Shown here piece by piece: positions 26,672 through 36,157 of a stretch of 64,000 nucleotides of DNA (positions are counted from its first letter, which is position 1; every line of letters begins with the position of its first letter). The translations under genes were made by a program, and so were the position numbers. The notes under the pieces are model-generated. The model made no database searches, was not told where the DNA came from, and saw nothing but the letters and a program-made list of their open reading frames with translations. The DNA comes from G963677445 sp963678275 (GTDB lineage Bacteria; Bacteroidota; Ignavibacteria; Ignavibacteriales; Melioribacteraceae), in contig OY782765.1 in assembly GCA_963678275.1 (NCBI GenBank), positions 4,650,001 to 4,714,000 on the forward strand. The letters are read 5' to 3'.

Positions 26672-27376
26672 ATGTCTAATTCAGAACAGTATGATGTTAA
26701 CTTCTTCAAGCCTCTTTCCGCTCATGCGAAAGCCAACAAAAAATTAATTATGATGTTGGCGATAATATGGGCTGTAGGGGTTTTCGGTTTTCAGTTTTTA
26801 CTGATTATCTTTAATGAACCAACACCTGAAAAAAGCTTCGAAACTTTTCAGAAATCCTGGCCGGCCGCCATTGAACAGGGCGCCGATAACCAGGTAAAAA
26901 CCGATTTTGCCAAATCACTTCTTATGGTTCTTGGTAAAAATATAGCGGTAAAAGATAATCACAAAGTTATCCTTAAAGAATCACTAACCTGGACCGTTGC
27001 CAGTATGCTGCCCGATTCGGTGAGGCCTGCTTTTATGAAGGCTCCTGATAAAGGGACATTTGAGCTGGCGGCAAAAACTCTCCGGCTGCAATACTCCGGT
27101 TTCGACAAAATCATGACCGACCTTCTGCCATTCTCAATCGTTAAACTTGAGAATGACAAATTCCCCGAAAAATGCAGGAAAGAGCTTCCTATTATTATGG
27201 AGCTTTACCTGGTTCATAACCAGAATTTCCTGACAGATTTCACATTTATCGGCTTTCCTTTCCATTACTGGTACACCGCGCAATTTCTCCTGATTATGTT
27301 CGTGCTGCTTTGCGTCTTTTACGCGGTATCAATAGAAAAAGCGAATAAAAAACATGATTTTGTTGAAGAAACTTAA
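26672..27376 (+). CDS. symporter small subunit (DUF4212-like) with large central insert
   Basis: A 234-residue protein with two transmembrane helices, about 24-46 (KKLIMMLAIIWAVGVFGFQFLL) read in two parts and about 200-220. The ends fit the DUF4212 small subunit that accompanies VC_2705-type sodium:solute symporters: a first helix with the A-I-W motif, and FIGFPFHYWYTAQFLLIMFVLL for the second half. In the usual 80-100-residue form the two helices are joined by about 20 residues; here about 145 residues intervene (52-195), probably an extracytoplasmic domain. It lies 17 bp before the transporter gene. Confidence 0.75.
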   Translation: MSNSEQYDVNFFKPLSAHAKANKKLIMMLAIIWAVGVFGFQFLLIIFNEPTPEKSFETFQKSWPAAIEQGADNQVKTDFAKSLLMVLGKNIAVKDNHKVILKESLTWTVASMLPDSVRPAFMKAPDKGTFELAAKTLRLQYSGFDKIMTDLLPFSIVKLENDKFPEKCRKELPIIMELYLVHNQNFLTDFTFIGFPFHYWYTAQFLLIMFVLLCVFYAVSIEKANKKHDFVEET

Positions 27377-27393
27377 TAATTCCGGAGGCAGAT

Positions 27394-29079
27394 TTGAAAA
27401 AGATAAAAATTTTAATGGCATTGGTTTCATTTCTGTTGTTTACGCAAAATCTTTTTGCGCAGTCGGCGACAGAACTGGAAGGTGAGTTTAAATTAGGACC
27501 GGCAATCATACTGATAATTCTGTTGGTCACATTTGTTATGGTTGGACTTTTTAACAGGGCCAAAGACACATCCACATATTGGGCAGCGGGAAGAAAAATT
27601 TCGCCTGTTGGAGCAGGTATGGCAATCGCTTCCAACTGGATGAGCGCCGCATCTTTCCTCGGCATGGCGGCTATTATGTATGGCGCTGGATATCACGGCC
27701 TCTCTTATGTGGTCGGATGGACCGGCGGTTATGTGTTGCTGCTTATTCTCATGGCAGGTCAGATCAGAAGGTACGGCAAATATACCGCCGCCGATTTTAT
27801 CGGGGACCGCTATTATTCCCAGGGACTTAGAGGATTCGGAGCCGGCCTGGCAATATTCGTTTCATTCTCATATTGCGTTGGTCAGTTCGCCGGTATAGGC
27901 CTGATGTTCAAATGGATACTTGGCATTGATTATACATGGGCAGTTCTTATAGGCGCTTCTGTTGTGCTCGCCTATACATTAATTTCAGGGATGCTCGGGG
28001 TTACAAAAAACATGCAGATACAGTATGTTATTATTATAATTTCCTTCCTTATACCCCTTTTCATTCTCATGTACAAATTCGGTTATTTTTACTGGCTGCC
28101 CCAGACAGGTTACGGAGCGGTTGTTACAGATATAGTTGAAGGTATTGCCCCGGGGAAAGGTTTAACCGCCCTCGGCCACGATTTCGCGATCCTTCCATCC
28201 CCTGAGTTTGCCATGCCCTGGGATCCCGCTACAGGGCAGACAGCATTCCAGTGGATCGCAATCTGTTTTTCTCTTATGATAGGCACGGCGGGACTGCCCC
28301 ACGTTATCCAGCGTTTTTATGTTGTTCCACGCGCCAGAGACGCCAGATGGTCAGTTGTATGGGGCCTGTTTTTTATATGTATCCTTTACTGGAGCGCCCC
28401 GGTTTATTCTTCACTCGGGAAACTTCTCTCTGCAAGTCCGGATGTCGGCAAACTCGCTAAAGACGCTATAGTTGTTTATACCGCGCAGCTTGGCGATGTA
28501 TTCCCCCTGATAGTAGGATTCCTCGCCGCCGGAGCAGTGTCAGCCGCATTCTCAACTGTATCGGGTCTGCTTGTCGCGGGAGCTTCGGCATTTTCGCATG
28601 ACCTTTATTACAAGGTAATAAATCCCAACGCAAATGAAAAAACACAGATGCTCATGGCGCGTGTTGGCACAATACTTATGGCAGCCGCTGTAGCGATAGT
28701 TGCTCTCCTTAAACTTGGTCTTATCGCTCAGCTTGTCGCGGTCGCTTTCTCACTTGCCGGCTGTACAATATTCCCACTCTTCCTGCTCGGTATCTGGTGG
28801 AGCGGTTCAAACCGCGCCGGAGCATGGGCAGGTCTTATCGCCGGAACAGGTGTTTCACTGCTTGCTCTCATCTATTTTGTGGCAGGTAAATTCGGCGCTT
28901 CCCTACCGGCTCAGGAATTCGTTAACTATTACCTGAACGCGTGGTACTTTGCCATTTTCGGCGCCCCGATTGCTATATTCACCAATATTATCGTATCAAA
29001 AATTTCGAAAGATAAAACTCCCCTCGAAATTAAAAAATTCCTCGCTAAACAGGTGCATAACTATAAAGTTGAGGATTAA
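27394..29079 (+). CDS. sodium:solute symporter (VC_2705/ActP-like)
   Basis: A 561-residue SSS-family transporter with an N-terminal signal-like helix (MKKIKILMALVSFLLF) and about 13 further helices. Family landmarks are present: STYWAAGRKISPVGAGMAIASNWMSAASFLG in the first core helix, GYVLLLILMAGQIRRYGKYTAADFIGDRY, and GTAGLPHVIQRFYVVP. VC_2705-subfamily members carry acetate or related short-chain acids with Na+. The preceding gene supplies the small subunit, and a Cache-CBS-DUF294 protein of the kind known to accompany this transporter is encoded at 30946. A terminator follows. Confidence 0.92.
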   Translation: MKKIKILMALVSFLLFTQNLFAQSATELEGEFKLGPAIILIILLVTFVMVGLFNRAKDTSTYWAAGRKISPVGAGMAIASNWMSAASFLGMAAIMYGAGYHGLSYVVGWTGGYVLLLILMAGQIRRYGKYTAADFIGDRYYSQGLRGFGAGLAIFVSFSYCVGQFAGIGLMFKWILGIDYTWAVLIGASVVLAYTLISGMLGVTKNMQIQYVIIIISFLIPLFILMYKFGYFYWLPQTGYGAVVTDIVEGIAPGKGLTALGHDFAILPSPEFAMPWDPATGQTAFQWIAICFSLMIGTAGLPHVIQRFYVVPRARDARWSVVWGLFFICILYWSAPVYSSLGKLLSASPDVGKLAKDAIVVYTAQLGDVFPLIVGFLAAGAVSAAFSTVSGLLVAGASAFSHDLYYKVINPNANEKTQMLMARVGTILMAAAVAIVALLKLGLIAQLVAVAFSLAGCTIFPLFLLGIWWSGSNRAGAWAGLIAGTGVSLLALIYFVAGKFGASLPAQEFVNYYLNAWYFAIFGAPIAIFTNIIVSKISKDKTPLEIKKFLAKQVHNYKVED

Positions 29080-29104
29080 GCCAGACAACATAACTTTTTT
29101 GAAC

Positions 29105-29132
29105 GGGCAGGATAATTTCCTGCCCTTCCTTT
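29105..29132 (+). terminator. terminator after the symporter gene
   Basis: Stem GGGCAGGA / TCCTGCCC with a five-base loop, then TTCCTTT. It lies 25 bp after the stop codon. The following 29133-29271 contains degenerate CAGGATT-type repeat units. Confidence 0.85.
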
Positions 29133-29271
29133 AACAAGATGTCAGGATTGTATAGATAGTCAGGATGGCTTTTCAGGATTCAAGTATTACCAGACGCTCA
29201 CAAAAGCAGGTAGATGGCAATAAGCCACAAAGCTCTAAGTTTTTCAATTGATAATAATTGAGAGGGAGCTT

Positions 29272-30240
29272 CTATAATCCGCCATATCCATGTATATGAA
29301 ATTCTTCAAAGGTTTTCACTCTTATCCATTTTATGCCAGACCAGATATAAATCTCTTTATACCATCGAGAAAGTAACCAACCACTATGAATAACATTTAC
29401 TTCCGAATACCAACCATATTGAAAAATGTCACAATAGAATTGTGGTACTGATGAGGAGTATTCGGCTGTGATGGAACCTGCGGGCGACGGGCTACAATTT
29501 ATAACAGATACTTCTACCTGATCGCCTCGTTTTGCCGGAATAAAATTATGGCTAAACGTATGAATAGTATATGGAATATTCTCTTCAATGAACCCATAAT
29601 TTCTTAGACCCGCAAGAAAATTGTCGAAACACTCTTCTTTTAGATTTTGAGTGTAAAAGAAAGGAAAGGAAAACAATATTATTACCAAAAGAGTTACTAT
29701 CGCCTTAATTCGGGAAAAGTTAATGAAGATATTTCTGTATAATATTATCGCGAGTCTGAATATAATCCAATAAGTGGTAAAAACAATAATAAAGTTAAAC
29801 AGTCTTTTACCGGGACTGAAAAATCCCTCATTAAGAATCAGAATATCCTGTAAATCTGAATAGGTGTTTGAAAAGATATCAGGGAATAACAATATTGTAT
29901 GCAAAATAAATAATGCCAGCAGAATCAGAGAGAATTTTACGTTCCTGTATTGTAACAAATTTCCAGTTATATCTTTAATTTTATACTTATCCGGCAACAT
30001 AAAATAGGCTTGCGCTAAAATAACCGGGATTAAACAAAAACTTAAAAGACTTAATATTCTTTCGGCAGAAAGAGATGTATGTCTGTTGAATTCTAAAACG
30101 GTCATCCACCAGGATTTGTCGGGGTACAGATCAGCAAAATAAACAAGGGTTGGTATAAAGGTTCCCAAACTCAGTATATAGAGAATAATAAGCTTAACAA
30201 TATTTCTCTTTTGGAATTTCGAAAAAATCCTTTTATCCAC
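29272..30240 (-). CDS. polytopic membrane protein, unknown function
   Basis: A 322-residue protein that I cannot assign. Five to six hydrophobic helices fill residues 15-205 (for example LIILYILSLGTFIPTLVYFA and YWIIFRLAIILY). The last 110 residues form a soluble, aromatic-rich domain (FSHNFIPAKRGDQVEVSVINCSPSPAG...IWSGIKWIRVKTFEEFHIHGYGG). It is 12 bp downstream of a predicted lipoprotein gene on the same strand and is probably cotranscribed. Base composition is A+T rich compared with the symporter genes. Confidence 0.7.
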   Translation of the reverse strand: MDKRIFSKFQKRNIVKLIILYILSLGTFIPTLVYFADLYPDKSWWMTVLEFNRHTSLSAERILSLLSFCLIPVILAQAYFMLPDKYKIKDITGNLLQYRNVKFSLILLALFILHTILLFPDIFSNTYSDLQDILILNEGFFSPGKRLFNFIIVFTTYWIIFRLAIILYRNIFINFSRIKAIVTLLVIILFSFPFFYTQNLKEECFDNFLAGLRNYGFIEENIPYTIHTFSHNFIPAKRGDQVEVSVINCSPSPAGSITAEYSSSVPQFYCDIFQYGWYSEVNVIHSGWLLSRWYKEIYIWSGIKWIRVKTFEEFHIHGYGGL

Positions 30241-30252
30241 CCTTACTTCCTT

Positions 30253-30792
30253 TTACCATTTATTAGAGTTTTTCCGGAATAACTTATCAAAATGCAATCT
30301 GATAGTGCGGTAACCAAATAAAGCAGAAAACAAACTCATTTTTTCCGATATTATACTTTTCAGATAAAAACTACCATCTTTCTCTGTTTTTGTAACAGCC
30401 TGAATTTTAAAATCCATTTTTGAAAAATTTTCTTCAGAATATAATGGACTGGCGGTAAAAATACTCACACCCTCGCAGGTCACCCCGGTTTGACTATCCG
30501 AAACTTTGCCTTTTATTTGTATTTGGGCTTTTTCTTCATCAATAATCACAGTTTCAAGTTCAATATTTAGTAACTGTTCGCCAAGGATTGATCCATCCTT
30601 TACGTTAAATTTGTCGCCGGCAGAATAATTTAATTCACCATTTTCGAAAGGAGAAATCCCCTGGTATAAGGAAACCGGCAGGGAGCTGAATTCAGATTTT
30701 CCAATTATCTGAATCGTTTGAAAAGAGCATGCTGTCAAAACGATTAACAAAACAATGCCGCTTTCTATCAAGCTTAATTCCGAACGAAGCAT
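30253..30792 (-). CDS. predicted lipoprotein with carboxypeptidase-regulatory-like domain
   Basis: I chose the ATG at 30792 because it gives a signal peptide MLRSELSLIESGIVLLIVLTAC with a lipobox (L-T-A-C); the in-frame ATG at 30870 adds 26 residues before it. The mature part (about 155 residues) has VIIDEEKAQIQIKGKVSDSQTGVTCEGVSIF followed by a strand and DGSFYLKSI, the pattern of a carboxypeptidase-regulatory/SusD-associated beta fold. It likely sits in the outer membrane facing the periplasm. It pairs with the 29272 membrane protein; the function is unknown. Confidence 0.65.
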   Translation of the reverse strand: MLRSELSLIESGIVLLIVLTACSFQTIQIIGKSEFSSLPVSLYQGISPFENGELNYSAGDKFNVKDGSILGEQLLNIELETVIIDEEKAQIQIKGKVSDSQTGVTCEGVSIFTASPLYSEENFSKMDFKIQAVTKTEKDGSFYLKSIISEKMSLFSALFGYRTIRLHFDKLFRKNSNKW

Positions 30793-30945
30793 ATTGAATT
30801 CATTTTTACTTTCATCTGTAATTATATCATTTATCCCGGGCAAAGAAATTTCAATTATAAAATCATTCATATTATTGCCCTTAAATATAGCTATTCTTCC
30901 AATTTTTCTTTATAATAAAGATTATCAAATAACTCATGTGAATTT

Positions 30946-33861
30946 ATGCCCGCGAAAAACCTGAAAAGAAATTTTTTTCTTCGGATTATACTGCCGACTC
31001 TGCTTGCTTTTATTATGTTCACAATCTCCTTTTTTGCCTTTATAATCCCCTCTTTTGAAGAAAACCTGCTGCGAAGTAAAAGGGAAATGATAACGGAGCT
31101 GACAAACTCGGCCTGGAGTATTCTCAAAGATTTTAACAGTGAGTATGAGGCGGGCAATATAACATTGGAGGAAGCAAAAAAGGAAGGGATTGCTGTTATA
31201 AAAAATCTCAGGTATGGAGAGGAAAACAAAGACTATTTCTGGATTACCGATGAACACCCGACAATGATCATGCATCCTTACAGACCCGAACTTGACAGCA
31301 CCGACCTTTCAGACTATTCCGATCCTTCAGGTAAAAAACTCTTTGTCGAGTTCGTAAAAGTTGTTAAGAATGATGGCCGGGGTTATGTCGATTATATGTG
31401 GCAGTGGAAGGATGACTCCACCCGTATTGTCCCGAAGCTTTCTTTTGTAAAAGAATTCAAACCCTGGGGCTGGATAATAGGCACAGGAATTTATATTGAA
31501 GATGTAAAAGATGAAATAGCGCGTCTTACGGGCAATCTCATATATGTTTCACTTGGAATTTTGTTTCTTGTTGGTTTGAGCCTGTTTTATATAGGACGTC
31601 AAAGTTTCAAGATAGAACATGAAAGACAAGATGCGGAAGAGGGGCTCCGTGAATCGGAAAGCAAATACAGGGCGCTTGTTGAGGCTTCAACCGACGGACT
31701 GATTATGATACTTGAAGGAGAGATTGTATATGCAAATAACGCGCTGCTCGATATCCTCGGGTATGAATTTTTCCCGGGCTCTGATTACCTGAAAAATATC
31801 CTCTGTGAAAAGGAATTTGACGGGGTTGAAGGGAAAGGTTTTTTTAATGACCTGCTGGAAAACGGAACATACATACCCAAGTATGAAACAAAAATTGTTA
31901 CAAAAGGTTTTGAGGAAATAGACGTTATCCTCTATACATCGGAAATAACCCTCGGAGAACGCTCCGGTTTTACCATAATCGTAAAAGATATAGGGGCAAA
32001 CAAAGAGAAAGCGGCAATGTTTGGTGAAAACCAGGCCCGCTTCAATTCTTTGATCAATAATATAAACATTGGAATATTCCGCAGCGAACCGGGAAAGGAT
32101 GGCAAATTTATTGAAATTAATTCGGCCGGATTAAAAATATTCGGATTTGAGAACAGGGAAGAGTTATTTGAATCAGGGCTTTCCGATCTTTTTATGAAAA
32201 GCGAAGAGAAAAAAACCTTTTTCGATCAGCTTGCTGAAAAGGAACAACTGAATAACAGCATTATTCAACTGAGAAAAAAAGATGGATCAACTTCGGTTGT
32301 CTCAATTTCAGCGATAATTTCGCCCGATAATTCCGGAATGGAGAGATATTGTGACGGAATAGTTGAGGACATTACTGAGCGGATTAAGCTTGATGAAGAA
32401 AAGGAAAATCTGATCGTTGAACTTCAGACATCCCTTAAGTTCCTGCATCAGCCTCTTGAACATTTCCTTAAGCATATTGTAGCATGCAATATGAACATTC
32501 CTGTTCACCAGGCGGCGAAAATTATTACAAAACACAAATACAGCGCCGCTCTTGTGATGACGGATAATGGAGAATATATCGGAATTGTAACCGACCATGA
32601 TCTGCGTGAAAGAGTTGTGGCTGAAAATCTGGATATGAACCAGCCGGTTTATAATATTATGAGCGCTCCGCTGATAACAATACGCCATAATTCCCTCGTT
32701 TTTGAAGCTCTTATCAAAATGAATGATTATTCCACCAGGCATCTCGCGGTAAAAAACAGCGAAGGAAAAATTACAGGCATAATCAGCAGTGAAGAACTGC
32801 TTAAGGTGGAAAGGCAGTCATCGGCCTACCTGCTCAGAGAAATTGAAATAGCCGATTCCCCGGAAGATCTCACGGATATAAAGATTAAATTACCCTGGCT
32901 GATTAAAACCCTTGTAGACAGCGGCGCCCGCGCGAAAAATATCTCACATATTATCACTTCGGTTTTTGACGCTATTGTTCTTAAATTGATCAATTTTGCG
33001 ATCGCCGACCTTGGTGACCCGCCCGCCAAATTCGCTTTTATGGCGCTCGGAAGCGCCGGAAGAAAAGAGCAGACACTTATCTCTGACCAGGATAACGCTA
33101 TAATTTTTGAAAATATACCTGAAAACGATTTTGAACATGTTAAAGAATATTTTGACAAACTTGCTGAAAAAATTTGTTTTGGACTTAATGAATGCGGATA
33201 TTTTTATTGTAAGGGTGAAGCAATGGCGAAAAATCCCAAATGGACTCAGCCACTGGATAAATGGGCTGAATATTTTCATAACTGGATCGCTAAATCTGAT
33301 CAGCAGGACCTTATTGATATCAGCATTTATTTTGATTTCAGGCATGCTTATGGCGATATAAGTCTTGTGGAAGAACTAAGAACACGACTCGCTGCTTTTA
33401 CAAACGGACAGGCCGGATTCTTCCAGCATCTTACCAAAAACTGCCTGCTACATAAACCCCCTGTAGGAATACTGGGAGGATTGCTTCTTGAATCAAAGGG
33501 AGAACATCCCGAAACATTTGATATTAAAATGGCGACCATGCCTATCAGCGATTTCGCGAGAATTTATTCGCTGAAACACAATCTTTCTGAAACCAATACT
33601 TTAGAGAGACTCAGAACACTTTTCAAAAAAGGGATTATAAATAAAAACAGCTATGAAGAAATTGTCCAGGCTTATAATTTCCTGATGCAGCTCAGATTCA
33701 GACACCAGGCAACCCAGATAACCCTTAAGCGTGATTTTGATAATCATATCAATCCTAAAGAACTAACACAGATAGAAATTAAAACGCTGAAAAATACATT
33801 TTCACAAATCACCGGAATGCAGAAAAGATTGAGCTATGATTTCAGCGGAGAAGCAATTTAA
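30946..33861 (+). CDS. Cache-PAS-PAS-CBS-DUF294 signalling protein
   Basis: A 971-residue membrane sensor. TM helix about 12-34, a single-Cache extracytoplasmic domain (40-190, with YFWITDEHPTMIMHP and PWGWIIGTGIYIEDV), TM helix 197-217, then PAS about 236-355 and 365-480, a CBS pair about 509-622 (VMTDNGEYIGIVTDHDLRE), and a DUF294 nucleotidyltransferase-like domain starting near 690 with GSAGRKEQTLISDQDNAI (about 701-718) and its C-terminal helical partner. DUF294/CBS proteins accompany VC_2705-type symporters and are thought to tune them in response to ligands or nucleotides. No kinase domain is present. Confidence 0.9.
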   Translation: MPAKNLKRNFFLRIILPTLLAFIMFTISFFAFIIPSFEENLLRSKREMITELTNSAWSILKDFNSEYEAGNITLEEAKKEGIAVIKNLRYGEENKDYFWITDEHPTMIMHPYRPELDSTDLSDYSDPSGKKLFVEFVKVVKNDGRGYVDYMWQWKDDSTRIVPKLSFVKEFKPWGWIIGTGIYIEDVKDEIARLTGNLIYVSLGILFLVGLSLFYIGRQSFKIEHERQDAEEGLRESESKYRALVEASTDGLIMILEGEIVYANNALLDILGYEFFPGSDYLKNILCEKEFDGVEGKGFFNDLLENGTYIPKYETKIVTKGFEEIDVILYTSEITLGERSGFTIIVKDIGANKEKAAMFGENQARFNSLINNINIGIFRSEPGKDGKFIEINSAGLKIFGFENREELFESGLSDLFMKSEEKKTFFDQLAEKEQLNNSIIQLRKKDGSTSVVSISAIISPDNSGMERYCDGIVEDITERIKLDEEKENLIVELQTSLKFLHQPLEHFLKHIVACNMNIPVHQAAKIITKHKYSAALVMTDNGEYIGIVTDHDLRERVVAENLDMNQPVYNIMSAPLITIRHNSLVFEALIKMNDYSTRHLAVKNSEGKITGIISSEELLKVERQSSAYLLREIEIADSPEDLTDIKIKLPWLIKTLVDSGARAKNISHIITSVFDAIVLKLINFAIADLGDPPAKFAFMALGSAGRKEQTLISDQDNAIIFENIPENDFEHVKEYFDKLAEKICFGLNECGYFYCKGEAMAKNPKWTQPLDKWAEYFHNWIAKSDQQDLIDISIYFDFRHAYGDISLVEELRTRLAAFTNGQAGFFQHLTKNCLLHKPPVGILGGLLLESKGEHPETFDIKMATMPISDFARIYSLKHNLSETNTLERLRTLFKKGIINKNSYEEIVQAYNFLMQLRFRHQATQITLKRDFDNHINPKELTQIEIKTLKNTFSQITGMQKRLSYDFSGEAI

Positions 33862-33914
33862 AAATACCACAGGGCGCCAAATACGGGCGCTCAATCCTGT
33901 TAACAAATATAAAA

Positions 33915-34328
33915 ATGGAAATGAACGATCAAAAAAAAATTGTACTCGATTATATTGACGCTGTCTGGAATAGAAAGGATGAAGCGGCATTAAAAGCTAA
34001 AACAACATCTGATTTCATTTATCATCTTGGAGATCAGCTAAAATTTGATCACACGGCTTTTATGAATTTTCTGATTATGACCCATCAGGCTTTCCCCGAC
34101 TGGAAGGTTAAGCCGGATACCGTTATCGCGGAAGGCAGCATGGTCGCTGTTCAATGGTCCGGAGAAGTTACTCATGGCGGTATTTTTCATGGGATACCAC
34201 CCACAGGTAAAAAGATAACAGTGAGCGGAATAAACATATATAAACTGACGGAAGGAAAAATAGCTGAAGAATGGGAGCAGACTGATACAATCAGCATACT
34301 CAGACAGCTTGGCGCTTTACCGGGTTAA
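33915..34328 (+). CDS. SnoaL-like ester cyclase family protein
   Basis: A 137-residue NTF2-fold protein of the SnoaL polyketide-cyclase/ester-cyclase type: helix IVLDYIDAVWNRKDEAAL, FDHTAFMNFLIMTHQAFPDWKV, strand AEGSMVAVQWSGEVTHGGIFHGIPPTGKKITVSGINIYKL, and the ending GKIAEEWEQTDTISILRQLGALP. Widespread and usually of unknown substrate. ATG at 33921 (third codon) is an equally good start. It follows the DUF294 gene by 53 bp and may be cotranscribed. Confidence 0.85.
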   Translation: MEMNDQKKIVLDYIDAVWNRKDEAALKAKTTSDFIYHLGDQLKFDHTAFMNFLIMTHQAFPDWKVKPDTVIAEGSMVAVQWSGEVTHGGIFHGIPPTGKKITVSGINIYKLTEGKIAEEWEQTDTISILRQLGALPG

Positions 34329-34525
34329 TTTTATTCAGATATTCAAACAAACGTTCATTTTTTCAAACCTGTCAATTTCTTTTTCAACAGAACTGGAAAA
34401 TTAACTTATTATTTTTTAAGTTGGGATAAATTACGACCGGATACTCCGGTAATATCTTCACGGCTGTTTAGAAGGTATATTATATGAAGAGGTAAACAAT
34501 TCGGATTATAAAGAAGGAGAGGAAA

Positions 34526-35773
34526 ATGAAAACGAAATTATTACCAATTCTTTTCTTAATTTCAATAACTATCCAGGGGCAGAATTATTTCCCTGTGAAT
34601 GTCGGGGATATGCGATTCTGGGATGTTCTTACTACCAGCGATCCGCCCGGCGGAATTACATATACTTCAACATCCTACCAGAAATTTGCTTTTACTGATT
34701 CATTGATTTTCTCAGGAGATACCTTTTGTTTTTGGAACAGGTATAACGGATATTACCGGTTTGACATTGAAGATCAAATATTATACACATATTTTCCTGA
34801 TTCCGGCAAGGTTGAAACAGCGGTCGATTTTAATTTACAACCCGGGGAAAAAGGGAACTGGTTCTTTGAAGGAGAAGAGTATGAATACACTGTTGAAAAT
34901 AAAGATATGATTGATGTATTTGGTGAGCAGGTTATATCTTACAGAATATCAAGAGAATCATTTTCCTCGGTTTATAATTACCACGCGTTTATTTTTGCCG
35001 ATAAGTTTGGATATATCTGGTATTTAAGCGGTTACACCACAGGGATGGATTCCTGGAGTTATGAGGGAGATGTATATGGATTTATTATGGGAGGCAACTT
35101 TGTTAATGTTCCATTGCTGCAATTCGCGCAGGTTTCTCCCGTTGGTGACCGGCCTGAAGATCAGTTCCCCTTTACACTGACAGCTACCGTGGAGGGAAAA
35201 GCCGAGCTGGTAGATTCAATTTATCTGAAATATATCCTCCAAAAAGGTGATGAGTACGTCCTGAATACATGGAAAAAAATGTATAAAATCGGCAGCAACT
35301 ACTATACATGCTCCGTTGATCTGCATCCGGTTTATCTTGAACCGGGCGATAAGGTTTTATTCAGAGTAACCCGATACGCGAGACACGCTTATAACGGTAT
35401 TGAAGTTTATCCCGACAGCGGTTTCGCCGTTATGAATGTCCTGCCTGCAACAAGCGTTGTTCAGGAATCAGGAAATTCCCCGTCAGAGTACTCCTTATTC
35501 CAAAACTACCCAAACCCATTCAATCCAATAACAAAAATTAAATTTGCCATTGGACAGGATTTCCGATCAGTTTACCAGGGCTGGCCTGTCCGGACAACGC
35601 TGAGAATCTACAATACTCTGGGAACAGAAGTAACAACCCTGGTTGATGATAATAAAGAGCCCGGCATATACGAAGTTGAATGGAACGCCGAAGGTTTCGC
35701 TTCAGGTGTATATTTCTGTGAAATGAAATCCGGTGAATATTCTGAGACAATGAAACTTATTCTTTTAAAATAA
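34526..35773 (+). CDS. exported protein with T9SS type A sorting domain
   Basis: A 415-residue secreted protein: signal peptide MKTKLLPILFLISITIQG, a beta-rich body of about 300 residues with no domain that I recognise (YFPVNVGDMRFWDVLTT near the start), and a C-terminal type IX sorting domain (NYPNPFNPITKIKF...GFASGVYFCEMKSG...KLILLK). It should be exported by Sec, then by T9SS. A clear Shine-Dalgarno (AAGGAGAGG) precedes the start. As in the partial protein at the left end, a palindromic hairpin is inserted in frame inside the sorting domain (35552-35591). Confidence 0.88.
   Translation: MKTKLLPILFLISITIQGQNYFPVNVGDMRFWDVLTTSDPPGGITYTSTSYQKFAFTDSLIFSGDTFCFWNRYNGYYRFDIEDQILYTYFPDSGKVETAVDFNLQPGEKGNWFFEGEEYEYTVENKDMIDVFGEQVISYRISRESFSSVYNYHAFIFADKFGYIWYLSGYTTGMDSWSYEGDVYGFIMGGNFVNVPLLQFAQVSPVGDRPEDQFPFTLTATVEGKAELVDSIYLKYILQKGDEYVLNTWKKMYKIGSNYYTCSVDLHPVYLEPGDKVLFRVTRYARHAYNGIEVYPDSGFAVMNVLPATSVVQESGNSPSEYSLFQNYPNPFNPITKIKFAIGQDFRSVYQGWPVRTTLRIYNTLGTEVTTLVDDNKEPGIYEVEWNAEGFASGVYFCEMKSGEYSETMKLILLK
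35552..35591. repeat. palindromic insert inside T9SS domain, copy 2
   Basis: Arms GGACAGG (35552-35558) and CCTGTCC (35585-35591) surround a 26-base centre. It lies at the same protein position as the insert at 436-456 and encodes the extra loop between KIKFAI and TTLRIYN. Confidence 0.7.
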
Positions 35774-35989
35774 GAGAATCTTTTGGGAATGCTGGAGGAA
35801 TATTTAAAATGACAGATGATAATTTTAATAAACTTCCTGAAAGTATTAAGCAGACCGGTGAAATCAAAATAAGGCTGAATATCAATTAATTCGGAATTAG
35901 TTCCCGGCCTGCCCGGCCAGAACCATAAGTAAATCAGAAAAAATTATCTTAATCATAAACTGGGCGAGCCAGAAACACTGAGCCTGTCC

Positions 35990-36015
35990 GGTAGCTGAGC
36001 GGAGTCGAAGCTACC
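35990..36015. repeat. GAGCGGAGTCGA hairpin repeat
   Basis: Stem GGTAGCT / AGCTACC around the conserved 12-base centre GAGCGGAGTCGA. Confidence 0.8.
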
Positions 36016-36110
36016 GCCAACATGTTGAGGATAATCTATGGAGCAAAATTTGTCAAAAAGCCCGCTAATAACATGTTGCCGATAATCAGACCGCGATTCC
36101 AAATCCATAA
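36016..36110. repeat. ACATGTTG direct repeat, copy 1
   Basis: About 95 bp beginning GCCAACATGTTGAGGATAAT and holding a second ACATGTTGCCGATA; repeated at 36512-36608. CAACATGTTG is itself a palindrome. Confidence 0.75.
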
Positions 36111-36157
36111 ACCGATGGAGTCAGAAAAAGAAAAGTTATCGGTTAGCTCAAGGATAG

